From: Pyrinomonadaceae bacterium
Lineage (GTDB): Bacteria; Acidobacteriota; Blastocatellia; Pyrinomonadales; Pyrinomonadaceae
Length of the DNA: 64,000 nucleotides
Assembly (NCBI GenBank): GCA_021463165.1
Contig: JAJTWY010000005.1
Location: 1-64,000 of the forward strand
Reading direction: 5' to 3'
This document shows positions 18,731 to 26,707 of the stretch, one piece after another. Numbering within the stretch: the stretch's first letter is position 1; each line of letters opens with the position of its first letter. The notes below the pieces were generated by a model. It was not told the origin of the DNA. It did no database searches and saw nothing but the letters and a program-made list of their open reading frames with translations. The translations under genes were made by a program, and so were the position numbers.

Positions 18731-19831
18731 CTAGCCAAAAATATTCCGAACCTTGTCGAGAAACGACTGGTCCTCGAAATCCGTGGTTTCGATCTCGGCA
18801 AGTTGTTCGAGGAGTTTTCGCTGTTCCTTGGTGAGCGATTTCGGTGTCACGAGCGTGACGGCGACAAAGAGATCGCCCTTCCCGCGTCCGCCGAGGTTTG
18901 GCATGCCGTGGTTCTTGATACGAAAAACGGTCCCTGTCTGTGTGCCCGCGGGAACCTTCAACTGTTCTTCGCCGTCGAGCGTCTTGACCGTCAACTCGGC
19001 GCCGAGGGCGGCTTGGGCGAATGTGACCGGAACAGCCGAATAAAGGTCTGCGCCCTGACGCTCAAAATCCTTGTGCTCTTTTACATGGAGAACGATGAAG
19101 AGGTCTCCCGAAGGCCCGCCGTTGACGCCCGCCTCACCCTCGCCGGTGACGCGAAGCCTCGAACCGTTATCGACGCCCGCAGGTATCTTGATCTCTATCG
19201 TCTTTTCCTTCTCGACGCGGCCCTGCCCGCGGCATTCTTTGCACGGCGATTTGATTATCTGCCCCTTGCCTGCGCAATTGCCGCAGGGACGCATGACGCT
19301 GAAAAATCCCTGCTGATAACGCGTTTGCCCGCTGCCGCCGCACGAGATGCAGTTCTCCGGCGAGGTGCCTTTCTCGGCACCCGTGCCGCTGCATTCGCCG
19401 CAGGTCTCAAGGCGCGGAATTCGAAGCTTTTCGTCCTTACCCAGGGCCGCATCTTCAAGCGTGATCTCGAGGTCGTATCTCAGATCTGACCCACGCTGGA
19501 CGCTCGTCCGTCGGCTTGTTCGCTGGCCGAACATGTCGCCGAACCCAAACATATCGAAGATGTCCTCGATGTTCGAGAATCCGGGATCAAACCCGCCGGC
19601 CCCGGCGCTGACACCCTGATGGCCAAAACGGTCATATGCCGCACGTTTCTGCTGGTCCGAGAGCACCGAGTAAGCCTCTGCTGCTTCCTTGAATTTCTCC
19701 TCGGCCACCGCATCTCCCGGATTCTTGTCCGGATGATACTGCACCGCCAGCGAACGGTACGCCCGCTTGATCTCGACCTCGGTCGATGCCTTGGTTACAC
19801 CTAAAACTTCGTAATAATCACGCTTCGCCAT
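18731..19831 (-). CDS. dnaJ: Chaperone DnaJ (type I Hsp40)
   Basis: 366 residues. The J domain has HPD at 33-35, then a Gly/Phe-rich linker (GAGGFDPGFSNIEDIFDMFG). The zinc-binding region carries four CxxCxGxG-type repeats (CGECSGTG, CISCGGSG, CGNCAGKG, CKECRGQG). The C-terminal substrate-binding domains follow. It stimulates the DnaK ATPase and delivers clients. It is the last gene of the heat-shock locus and is preceded 17 bases upstream by a terminator-like hairpin. No Shine-Dalgarno sequence is obvious, so its expression may be controlled separately from dnaK. Confidence 0.97.
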   Translation of the reverse strand: MAKRDYYEVLGVTKASTEVEIKRAYRSLAVQYHPDKNPGDAVAEEKFKEAAEAYSVLSDQQKRAAYDRFGHQGVSAGAGGFDPGFSNIEDIFDMFGFGDMFGQRTSRRTSVQRGSDLRYDLEITLEDAALGKDEKLRIPRLETCGECSGTGAEKGTSPENCISCGGSGQTRYQQGFFSVMRPCGNCAGKGQIIKSPCKECRGQGRVEKEKTIEIKIPAGVDNGSRLRVTGEGEAGVNGGPSGDLFIVLHVKEHKDFERQGADLYSAVPVTFAQAALGAELTVKTLDGEEQLKVPAGTQTGTVFRIKNHGMPNLGGRGKGDLFVAVTLVTPKSLTKEQRKLLEQLAEIETTDFEDQSFLDKVRNIFG

Positions 19832-19842
19832 CGATAAAATCT

Positions 19843-19877
19843 TAAAAACGCCAGCTCATTCCGAGATGAACTGGCGT
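19843..19877 (-). terminator. Hairpin plus T-run just before dnaJ
   Basis: Read on the minus strand, ACGCCAG and CTGGCGT (7-bp stem, with a further partly paired inner section) at 19848-19877 are followed by TTTTT at 19843-19847. The dnaJ start codon lies only about 12 bases further on. This has the form of an intrinsic terminator for transcripts leaving the higA gene. It could equally act as an attenuator or a structured leader controlling dnaJ. Confidence 0.6.
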
Positions 19878-19927
19878 GGTTATATTTTGCGACAAAAGTC
19901 GATTTTTCTCAATACCGATCAAAGCCG

Positions 19928-20203
19928 TCAGGTTGTTGCAAGCCGGCTGATCTTTTTCCTTTGAGCTTTTGACGCTTGCCAGAGATCATATTTCGCCTGC
20001 ATTCCGATCCAGAGATCAGCGCTGGTTCCCAAAGCTTCAGACAACCGTAGGGCCATTTCTGCTGAGATTCCCGCGCTTCCATTCAATATCCGCGAAAGCG
20101 CGGATCGAGTAAGACCCAAATGTTTCGCGGCGCTAGTAACCGAAACGTCACCCAAATAATCTCGCAGGACGCTGCCGGGGTGCGGTGGATCGAACATGCT
20201 CAT
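19928..20203 (-). CDS. higA: HigA-family antitoxin without adjacent toxin
   Basis: 91 residues. The HigA signature is clear: FDPPHPGSVLRDYLG, a helix-turn-helix (VTSAAKHLGLTRSALSRILNG) and the family tail LSEALGTSADLWIGMQAKYDLW. Normally a higB toxin gene lies directly upstream. Here only 124 bases separate the higA start from the dnaK stop, and I find no RelE/HigB-like sequence in them. An 18-codon frame does end with an ATGA overlap at the higA start. A stand-alone transcriptional regulator is the alternative reading. Confidence 0.88.
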   Translation of the reverse strand: MSMFDPPHPGSVLRDYLGDVSVTSAAKHLGLTRSALSRILNGSAGISAEMALRLSEALGTSADLWIGMQAKYDLWQASKAQRKKISRLATT

Positions 20204-20274
20204 AAAATCTCAATGACCATTCTGTCGATTGTATAGGATGCTATTGAGCGGGTCATTCTTTGTCGAGAAAGAGC

Positions 20275-20297
20275 AGACGCCGCAAAAGGCGGCGTCT
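20275..20297 (-). terminator. Hairpin after dnaK
   Basis: AGACGCCGC and GCGGCGTCT form a perfect 9-bp stem with a 5-base loop, 31 bases downstream of the dnaK stop codon. On the minus strand it is followed by a moderately T-rich GCTCTTTCTC. This could be a terminator or an RNA-stabilising 3' end. It separates hrcA-grpE-dnaK from higA-dnaJ. Confidence 0.65.
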
Positions 20298-20327
20298 GGC
20301 TTAGGTGGGAAAAAACTGTTGCACGGT

Positions 20328-22133
20328 CTAGGTCATCGCCAGCATCGCCGCCGTAATGCGGTTTGCGGCGCTTTCGACCCGGTCGAACTGGACCTTGATG
20401 TCGGCGAGCGTGCCCGACTTAAGTGTTTCCTCAGCCATATTGAGCGTTTCGTTGATGTCCTTCTGGTCGTTCAGGTCGAGCGATCTGCCTATCTCGGACA
20501 TTGCACGCCTCGAGTTGCGGATGAGCGTGTCGAGACGGTTGCGTTCGACGATAAGTTCCTTTTCGTCCTTGTCGCGCTCGATCGACGTCTCGGCTTCGAT
20601 GATCAGCTTCTCGATCTCGTCGGGCGAGAGGCCTGACGACGGTGTGATCTGGACCGCCTGTTCGAGACCCGTCATCTTGTCCTTTGCCGAAACGCTGACG
20701 ATGCCGTTGGCGTCGATCTCGAACGAAACATCGACCTGCGGAACACCGCGTGGTGCCGGCGGAATGCCGACGAGTTCAAATTTGGCGAGCGAGCGGTTCG
20801 CGGATGCGATCTCGCGTTCGCCTTGCAAAATGTGTATCTCGACCGACTGCTGGTTGTCCACTACGGTCGTGAAGGTCATCGTGTTCTTCAGCGGGATCGT
20901 CGAGTTTCTGGAGATGAGCTTGACGTAAAGCCCGCCGCGGGTCTCGAGCCCCAACGATAGCGGAAGAACGTCAAGCAGGACGATATCCTTTACGTCTCCC
21001 GTCAGCACACCGCCCTGGATCGCAGCGCCCATGGCAACGACCTCGTCCGGATTGATCTCTGAAGAGGGTTCTTTGCCAAAGACCTCGGTAACGGTCTTCG
21101 AAATGATCGGCGAGCGTGTCTGGCCGCCCACGAGGATCACCTTGTCGATATCCGCAGGCTGAAGTTTTGCATCCCAAAGTGCTTTCTGGCATGGCTCGAC
21201 CGACGATTCAACGAGATCCTGTACCAGCTCCTCGAATTTTGCACGTGTGAGCGTCGTGTTGATATGTTTTGGTCCCGAAGCGTCGGCCGCAATGAACGGC
21301 AGGCTGATGTTGGTTTCCGTGACGCTCGACAACTCGCATTTTGCACGTTCTGCGGCTTCCTTGAGACGCTGGAGTGCGAGCCGGTCGCCTCGAAGATCTA
21401 TCCCGAATTCATTGTTGAAGCCTTCAACCATCCAGTCGATGATGCGATGGTCAAAGTCCTCGCCGCCGAGGAATGTATTGCCGGAGGTTGAGAGCACCTC
21501 AAAAACGCCATCGTTGATCTCGAGGATCGAAATATCGAATGTCCCGCCGCCAAGGTCATAAACGGCGACTTTCTCGGTCTTCGACTTTCCGAATCCGTAT
21601 GCGAGGGCGGCGGCGGTCGGCTCGTTGATGATACGTTCGACCTCGAGACCGGCGATCTTTCCGGCGTCGCGTGTCGCTTGCCGCTGCATATCGTCAAAAT
21701 ACGCGGGTACCGTGATGATCGCCTCAGTGATCTTATCGCCCAGAAACTCCTCAGCGGAGAGCTTCAAGCGCTGAAGCACGATCGCCGATATCTCGGGCGG
21801 GCTGTAAACGCGGTCCAGAACCCGGATATGGGCGTCGCCGTTCGGAGCCTTAACGATCTCGAACGGGACGGTAGAGCGCATCTTCTCGACTTCCGGTGCG
21901 TCGAACTTGCGGCCGATCAGTCGTTTGACGGCGTACAGCGTATTGGCAGCATTGGTCACCGCCTGGCGTTTTGCGATCTGGCCGACCAGACGCTCGTCCT
22001 TGTCGGTAAATCCGACGACTGACGGCGTCGTCCGTCCGCCTTCCTTATTCGAGATGATCTGCACAGTGCCGCCTTCCAGAACGGAAACACAGCAGTTTGT
22101 CGTGCCGAGATCGATGCCAATTACTTTGCCCAT
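20328..22133 (-). CDS. dnaK: Chaperone DnaK (Hsp70), short C-terminus
   Basis: 601 residues. The nucleotide-binding domain contains [13 protein letters not shown], the [19 protein letters not shown] and [11 protein letters not shown] motifs, and [12 protein letters not shown]. The substrate-binding domain contains [17 protein letters not shown]. The helical lid is present, but the protein ends at [11 protein letters not shown]. The usual disordered Gly/Gln-rich tail and acidic end of DnaK are missing. That makes it about 30-40 residues shorter than most family members. The position after hrcA and grpE marks it as the heat-shock copy. A second, full-length dnaK elsewhere is possible. Confidence 0.97.
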   Translation of the reverse strand: MGKVIGIDLGTTNCCVSVLEGGTVQIISNKEGGRTTPSVVGFTDKDERLVGQIAKRQAVTNAANTLYAVKRLIGRKFDAPEVEKMRSTVPFEIVKAPNGDAHIRVLDRVYSPPEISAIVLQRLKLSAEEFLGDKITEAIITVPAYFDDMQRQATRDAGKIAGLEVERIINEPTAAALAYGFGKSKTEKVAVYDLGGGTFDISILEINDGVFEVLSTSGNTFLGGEDFDHRIIDWMVEGFNNEFGIDLRGDRLALQRLKEAAERAKCELSSVTETNISLPFIAADASGPKHINTTLTRAKFEELVQDLVESSVEPCQKALWDAKLQPADIDKVILVGGQTRSPIISKTVTEVFGKEPSSEINPDEVVAMGAAIQGGVLTGDVKDIVLLDVLPLSLGLETRGGLYVKLISRNSTIPLKNTMTFTTVVDNQQSVEIHILQGEREIASANRSLAKFELVGIPPAPRGVPQVDVSFEIDANGIVSVSAKDKMTGLEQAVQITPSSGLSPDEIEKLIIEAETSIERDKDEKELIVERNRLDTLIRNSRRAMSEIGRSLDLNDQKDINETLNMAEETLKSGTLADIKVQFDRVESAANRITAAMLAMT

Positions 22134-22182
22134 AGCGTTGAGTTCCTTGCGGGATCTTTCCTGTGAGGATTATTTGTGAGGT

Positions 22183-23064
22183 TTATAGTTCGTCCCCGTC
22201 GTTGTCATCACGGTCGAGGTCGGGTAGGTCGTTATCGGGAGATCCTGAGAGATGTTGGTCGGCAGCTGGCCGTGCAGGCCTTGCCGGCTCAGAACCAACA
22301 TTAACTTTTACCATCGAATGCCGGATCACGCGGTTGCCGATGCGATAGCCCCGAAGCATTTCGTCCGAAACTGTATTTCCAGGCAGGTCGTCGCGTTTTT
22401 CGGTGGCGACGGCCTCGTGGAAGTGCGGATCGAAGGGCTCGCCGACCGTAGCGATCGGCTGCACACCCATCTCCGAAAAGACTTCATTCACCTGATTATG
22501 AACAAGCGCGATGCCGTCATAGAATTGCTGAAATTCGTCAGATCTTTCAAGCTTTGATCGTTCGAGCGAACCCATCGCGCGGTCGAGATTATCGAGCACC
22601 GGCAGCATCTGTTTGGCGAGATTTGTTATCTGGTCGATGAAGGCGCCGCGACGCTCGCGGTCCATGCGGTACTTGTAATTCTCAAAATCCTTCAGCCGAC
22701 GGTCGCTCTTTTCCTGCACCTCATTGCGTTCAGCCCGAAGCTCGGCGATGCGGCGGTGAAGCTGCTCGACCTCGTTTTCCAGCTCAAATACGCGGGTCTT
22801 GAGCCCCGGCTGGACAGCTCCCCTTGCGGCTGGCGTCTGGACCGGCGAAACAGGAACGGGCTCCTCGACAAAGAAGTCGGGCGTATTCCGCGGATCGTAT
22901 TCCGATTCCGAGATCTCGATCTTCAGGTCAGCGGTGATATGCAGGTCTTTCTCTTTAGCTTCGAGTTCCTTGATAAAGTCGTCGACCGAACCGACCGAAT
23001 CGACGTCTATTTCATCGAGAGATCCATCCTGCATTGATATCGGCTGTTTAGGGTTCATCATCAT
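22183..23064 (-). CDS. grpE: Nucleotide exchange factor GrpE with long N-terminal extension
   Basis: Three consecutive ATG codons (23064, 23061, 23058) can start the protein; a TTG at 23088 is a less likely alternative. From 23064 it has 293 residues, far more than the roughly 190-200 typical of GrpE. The extra N-terminal 110 residues are acidic and look disordered (DEIDVDSVGSVDDFIKELEA). They are followed by a long coiled coil and the GrpE core (RLKDFENYKYRMDRER, LPVLDNLDRAMGS, FDPHFHEAV). It exchanges ADP on DnaK. hrcA lies directly upstream. Confidence 0.94.
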   Translation of the reverse strand: MMMNPKQPISMQDGSLDEIDVDSVGSVDDFIKELEAKEKDLHITADLKIEISESEYDPRNTPDFFVEEPVPVSPVQTPAARGAVQPGLKTRVFELENEVEQLHRRIAELRAERNEVQEKSDRRLKDFENYKYRMDRERRGAFIDQITNLAKQMLPVLDNLDRAMGSLERSKLERSDEFQQFYDGIALVHNQVNEVFSEMGVQPIATVGEPFDPHFHEAVATEKRDDLPGNTVSDEMLRGYRIGNRVIRHSMVKVNVGSEPARPARPAADQHLSGSPDNDLPDLDRDDNDGDEL

Positions 23065-23098
23065 TTGGCGTGGGGGAGGCGGGGGCAAACGCCTAAGC

Positions 23099-24223
23099 CT
23101 AGTTTTTTGCTATGTCGGATGACATCAGCTTTTCAAGCGTGCGGGCTACGTAGCTAACGATCGAGATCATGCGAGCGTATTCGATCCGGGTGGGCCCGAG
23201 AACGCTGAGTGTACCGATCGCGGAACCGCCGGCGACTCGATAGGGCGCCGAGATCAGCGTGCAGTTCCGCAAGGAAGGCGTCCTGTTCTCGACCCCGATG
23301 ACGACCTGAACGCCGCCGTCACCCGCCGCGTCTTTCGGTGCACACTCATTGAGTATCTGCAGAAGCCGCGACCGTTCGCCGATCGTGCTAAGCAATTCAC
23401 GAAGTCGTTCAAGGTCGGCAAAGTCGCGTTTCGCGAGAATATTCGACGTGCCGTCAATGAAGACCTCAGCGGCTTCCTCGTCCTCGATGCTCTGAGAACA
23501 GAGAATTACCGCCGTTTGCAGTAGCTTGTCAAAAAGGGCCTTCTCCTCATGCATGAGATGCATGATCTCACTTCGGATCTGGGCCAGGCTCTTGCCGACG
23601 AATTCCTTATTAAGGTAGTTCGCCGTGCGTTCGAGTTCCTCTTTCGCAAACGTCACGTTCAGCCGAATTATCTTGTTATGGACGATATTCGGTGCCGAAA
23701 CGAGCACGACCAGAATGCGGCTGTCGCTCAGGTTGACGAACTCGATATGCTGCAGGCGATCATTCGCAAGAGACGGCGAAACCACGATGCCTACATTATT
23801 TGAAAGAGCCGAGAGCAACTGGGAAGTACGTTCCATCAGCCTATCCGGGGTCTCGATCACATCGTTCGAGTTCAGGCCGTACTGCTCGCCGATGCGAAAC
23901 AGGTCGTCGTTCGAGATGCTTAGAACCCCCAGCAGATTGTCAACGTAAAACCTATACCCCTTGTCTGTGGGAACTCGCCCTGCCGAGGTGTGAGGCTGTT
24001 CAAGAAGCCCCATCTCCTCGAGGTCACCCATCACATTTCGAATGGTCGCCGAACTCATGCCGGAGATCGCGGCGAATCTTTCCGCAAGCACCTTTGAGCC
24101 TACGGGCTCACCGGTTACGAAATGTTCGTTGATGATGGCTGTTAGGATGACCTGCCCGCGAGAGTCGGGAATTGCGGTATTCTTTTCACCGTCGCGAACA
24201 AGTCTTCGGTTTACTTGAAGCAT
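23099..24223 (-). CDS. hrcA: Heat-inducible transcription repressor HrcA
   Basis: 374 residues. The N-terminal winged helix is visible (RGQVILTAIINEHFVTGEPV, then SSATIRNVMGDLEEMGLLEQ, and SAGRVPTDKGYRFYVD). A GAF-like dimerisation domain follows, ending in GTLSVLGPTRIEYARMIS, the signature of the family. HrcA represses groE/dnaK operons by binding CIRCE elements. It is the first gene of its own heat-shock operon. Its start codon is covered by an inverted repeat that could be its operator. Confidence 0.96.
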   Translation of the reverse strand: MLQVNRRLVRDGEKNTAIPDSRGQVILTAIINEHFVTGEPVGSKVLAERFAAISGMSSATIRNVMGDLEEMGLLEQPHTSAGRVPTDKGYRFYVDNLLGVLSISNDDLFRIGEQYGLNSNDVIETPDRLMERTSQLLSALSNNVGIVVSPSLANDRLQHIEFVNLSDSRILVVLVSAPNIVHNKIIRLNVTFAKEELERTANYLNKEFVGKSLAQIRSEIMHLMHEEKALFDKLLQTAVILCSQSIEDEEAAEVFIDGTSNILAKRDFADLERLRELLSTIGERSRLLQILNECAPKDAAGDGGVQVVIGVENRTPSLRNCTLISAPYRVAGGSAIGTLSVLGPTRIEYARMISIVSYVARTLEKLMSSDIAKN

Positions 24224-24244
24224 ACTGCCAACGCGGCGTATGCT
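24219..24244 (-). promoter_or_regulatory. CIRCE-like inverted repeat over the hrcA start codon
   Basis: AGCATAC and GTATGCT form a perfect 7-bp inverted repeat separated by 12 bases. One arm contains the hrcA ATG. The classical CIRCE element has AGCACTC-N9-GAGTGCT cores, so the first four bases and the last C agree but the spacing is 3 bases longer. Its place, just downstream of the predicted transcription start, is right for an HrcA operator. Confidence 0.5.
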
Positions 24245-24257
24245 GTTCCCATATATA

Positions 24258-24287
24258 GGGATAGCATTTGCAATACCGCAGTGTCAA
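24258..24287 (-). promoter_or_regulatory. Sigma-70-like promoter of the hrcA operon
   Basis: On the minus strand a perfect TTGACA -35 box (24282-24287) is followed after 18 bases by TATCCC (24258-24263) as a weak -10 box. The predicted start is near 24251, about 28 bases before the hrcA ATG. The inverted repeat at 24219-24244 falls immediately downstream. Confidence 0.55.
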
Positions 24288-24344
24288 TAAAAATTGTTTA
24301 AACTCGTTGTAAAACCCCTATCCGTCTTATAGGACCTATTTACC

Positions 24345-25064
24345 TTGCTGGATCAAATCACTGACCTTTATAAAGAAGCCTTTTCGTGGTATGACCCCAA
24401 GCGAGCCGTGCCGCCGATCCATGTCACATTCTACCCTTATATCGGAATAAATCATACGATCAGGATCCGCGACGGCCAAGTTTTTGTCAGGATCGGCCAG
24501 GTCTGTGATGAAATGCCCCTCAGTTCGCACAAGGGCTTGGCATACATACTGGTGGGAAAGTTGCTGAGGAAACGGATCCCTTCCGGTGCTCGTGAGGTTT
24601 ACTCTGCGTATATAAGATCCGACGCTGTCCGCCTGCGCGCGACCGAGAACAAGCGGGCCAGAGGCCGCAAGGTCATAACGACCTCAAAAGGCTTGGTCTA
24701 TGATCTCGACCAAATTTTTGAGGACCTGAATAGCAGGTATTTCCGCGACCTTATCCCAAAGCCTGCTCTGACGTGGTCGGCCCGCAAAACATACCGCATA
24801 CTGGGCCATCACGATGCGACTCACGGCCACATCACCATCAGTCGATCCCTCGATTCGGCCGAGGTTCCGCATTATGTGGTCGAATACGTCGTCTTTCACG
24901 AAATGCTCCACATCGCTCACCCCACAAAACACCTGAACGGCCGCCGCTACAACCATACGCCCGCCTTTCGCCGTGACGAGAAGAAGTTCGAATACTTTGA
25001 AGAATCCGAAAGGTGGATCGAGCGAAATGTGAGAAAGCTGAAGCGGGCTGCAAAGCGAGACTAG
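24345..25064 (+). CDS. SprT-like zinc metallopeptidase-domain protein
   Basis: 239 residues from a TTG start; no early in-frame ATG exists. The C-terminal half carries a zinc motif H185-E186-x-x-H189 in VVFHEMLHIAH and a likely third ligand H204 in RRYNHTPAFRRDEKKF. This pattern is that of the SprT-like/M48-related domain. The N-terminal half (about 1-110) is a separate alpha/beta region of unknown role. No signal peptide is present, so it is cytoplasmic. By analogy with SprT-like proteins it may act on DNA-bound or unfolded proteins, but the family assignment is the only support. It is divergent from hrcA. Confidence 0.78.
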   Translation: MLDQITDLYKEAFSWYDPKRAVPPIHVTFYPYIGINHTIRIRDGQVFVRIGQVCDEMPLSSHKGLAYILVGKLLRKRIPSGAREVYSAYIRSDAVRLRATENKRARGRKVITTSKGLVYDLDQIFEDLNSRYFRDLIPKPALTWSARKTYRILGHHDATHGHITISRSLDSAEVPHYVVEYVVFHEMLHIAHPTKHLNGRRYNHTPAFRRDEKKFEYFEESERWIERNVRKLKRAAKRD

Positions 25065-25067
25065 CGA

Positions 25068-26657
25068 CTATTGTTCGTTCAGCTTGTATATGACCCAGCC
25101 GAGCATTCCAAGATCGGAGATGACGCGGCGTTCGATGCCGCTACGGGAAAATCGGGTTTCGGTGACTGTCGTCGCTGGGGAGTTTGAGTTTTCGGCCCGT
25201 TCGGCGACGAGATCTGCGACCGCAGCTGCCTGTTCGGTATCCGTAGAGACTGTCACGGCAGAAATGCCGGGGCGAAATTGCGAGGCAAGGCTCGGATTCG
25301 ACGCAAGATCGGTACCGCTCAATTTAGATTTTAGGCAGGCATCCACGGCCTCTGCGTCACCGATGACGAGGATGTTCCCTGCAAAAACAGCCATCATATC
25401 TTCGTTTCTGAGCACCTCGAAACCGGTTGCGTCGCCCGCCGCCTTGTCAGGTCTCAGATCTTTGACCAGCGAACGCCGAACGGCATCAGGGTTTGTAACG
25501 GTTGCGATCAAGGCGGGCTTTTCGCCCTCTGTGTCCGAGCGGATCGTAAAAAATGCGGGCCCGATACCCGAAAGAAAAACTTCCGCGTCAGCAATACCAT
25601 AGGGCTCGGCGAAGGCGTTCGAAAATTCTGCGATGACCTGCGAACCGAACGCTCCGACCTTTGATCGGGAGGTCAATAGCAGGCCTCGCCAGGCAACATT
25701 CGGACGCTCGAGGTTATACATTGTGATCGAAGGCGCCTTCGCCCATACGAACCGGAACATCTCGACGTTGACGTTCGAGGTCGAGGCAAAGGTCTCGTTC
25801 AATACCGGCGCGGTTTCGGCGTTGCCGCCGAAGGTGAATTTGTCCTCGTATCCGAGCGGGCTTTCGGACGCAACCCACGAGATATCGGTAACGGTTCCAC
25901 GGATCAGCTGCGGCAATAGCCCTGCGATCGCTGATCGAACTTCCTCATCATCGCTCGTTTGCGACGCATAGCTCATCCCTGCCAGAGCGGCGATCTGATC
26001 GACACCGTCGGTCGAGACGTACCCTGCGGCGAGCGAATTCGGCATGCGTGCCGGTGCCTTTCCTGACCTTGCAATGCTCTCTGCCTCGCCCCGTTTTACG
26101 GCCATGCATTTTTCGATAACGGTCTCGTCGTTGCTGAAATAAACGAGACTGCCGATGACGAGGGCAAAGGCATTTCGGCCATCCTTGGCCGACCACTTAA
26201 AGTAGGTCCCGCCGTGTTTCTGGGACTTTTCCAGGGCAGGTTCCGCGCGGTACACGTCCGCGACGAAATTGCCCAGAGCCCGCTCGGCAAGAGCGACGGC
26301 GGTTGAATTCCATGCTTTCGTATCGGCGAGAGCGACAAACTTGGGCTGGATCCGTCCTACGGAATCTTCATCGGTCAGCTTCTGCTCAGATGTCTCAAAT
26401 CCGGTCACCGCTACCGCCACTGAAATACCTTTGAGGACCGAAAGGTCAGGCTGGGCAGAAGATGCCTTTTTGAAGGCGTCACTATTCACCATCGGCCGGA
26501 GCGCCGCCGCAAGGTCGTTGGTTTCAAGATAGACCAGCGACTCAGCCGGGATGAGTGTTCGCAGGTCCACCGAGGTGGATGTGCATGAGGGAAAAACGAG
26601 CGTGCAAAGGAGTAAAACAGTGCTGAAAAATGAAAGCCTTTGTCCACGATCCGTCAT
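25068..26657 (-). CDS. Large putative lipoprotein of unknown function
   Basis: 529 residues from ATG 26657. The frame stays open further upstream, but that part overlaps selA and has no coding look. The N-terminus (LSFFSTVLLLCTLVFPSC) reads as a signal peptide ending in a cysteine, although the lipobox is not canonical. The mature protein begins VDLRTLIPAESLVYLETNDLAAALRPM and contains two related-looking halves with phrases such as VIGSLVYFSNDETVIEKC and AGNILVIGDAEAVDACL. This resembles the DUF3352-type or exported propeller-like proteins of soil bacteria. The function is unknown. Confidence 0.72.
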   Translation of the reverse strand: MTDRGQRLSFFSTVLLLCTLVFPSCTSTSVDLRTLIPAESLVYLETNDLAAALRPMVNSDAFKKASSAQPDLSVLKGISVAVAVTGFETSEQKLTDEDSVGRIQPKFVALADTKAWNSTAVALAERALGNFVADVYRAEPALEKSQKHGGTYFKWSAKDGRNAFALVIGSLVYFSNDETVIEKCMAVKRGEAESIARSGKAPARMPNSLAAGYVSTDGVDQIAALAGMSYASQTSDDEEVRSAIAGLLPQLIRGTVTDISWVASESPLGYEDKFTFGGNAETAPVLNETFASTSNVNVEMFRFVWAKAPSITMYNLERPNVAWRGLLLTSRSKVGAFGSQVIAEFSNAFAEPYGIADAEVFLSGIGPAFFTIRSDTEGEKPALIATVTNPDAVRRSLVKDLRPDKAAGDATGFEVLRNEDMMAVFAGNILVIGDAEAVDACLKSKLSGTDLASNPSLASQFRPGISAVTVSTDTEQAAAVADLVAERAENSNSPATTVTETRFSRSGIERRVISDLGMLGWVIYKLNEQ

Positions 26658-26707
26658 CCTATCTAATACTTTAACAGACCGTCTCACCTTTGGATTACAA
26701 TGTAAAA

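Noticed and set aside
18803..19489. Long open frame antisense to dnaJ (228 codons)
   Set aside because: It mirrors the dnaJ coding strand, has no family features and no supporting start signal.
20204..20327. HigB toxin remnant upstream of higA
   Set aside because: Only an 18-codon frame ends at the higA start, and its sequence does not resemble the C-terminus of HigB/RelE proteins. The remaining space is taken by the dnaK terminator hairpin.
24224..24344. Classical CIRCE element (TTAGCACTC-N9-GAGTGCTAA) upstream of hrcA
   Set aside because: No such sequence is present; only the divergent 7-bp repeat with a 12-base spacer was found and is reported as a candidate.
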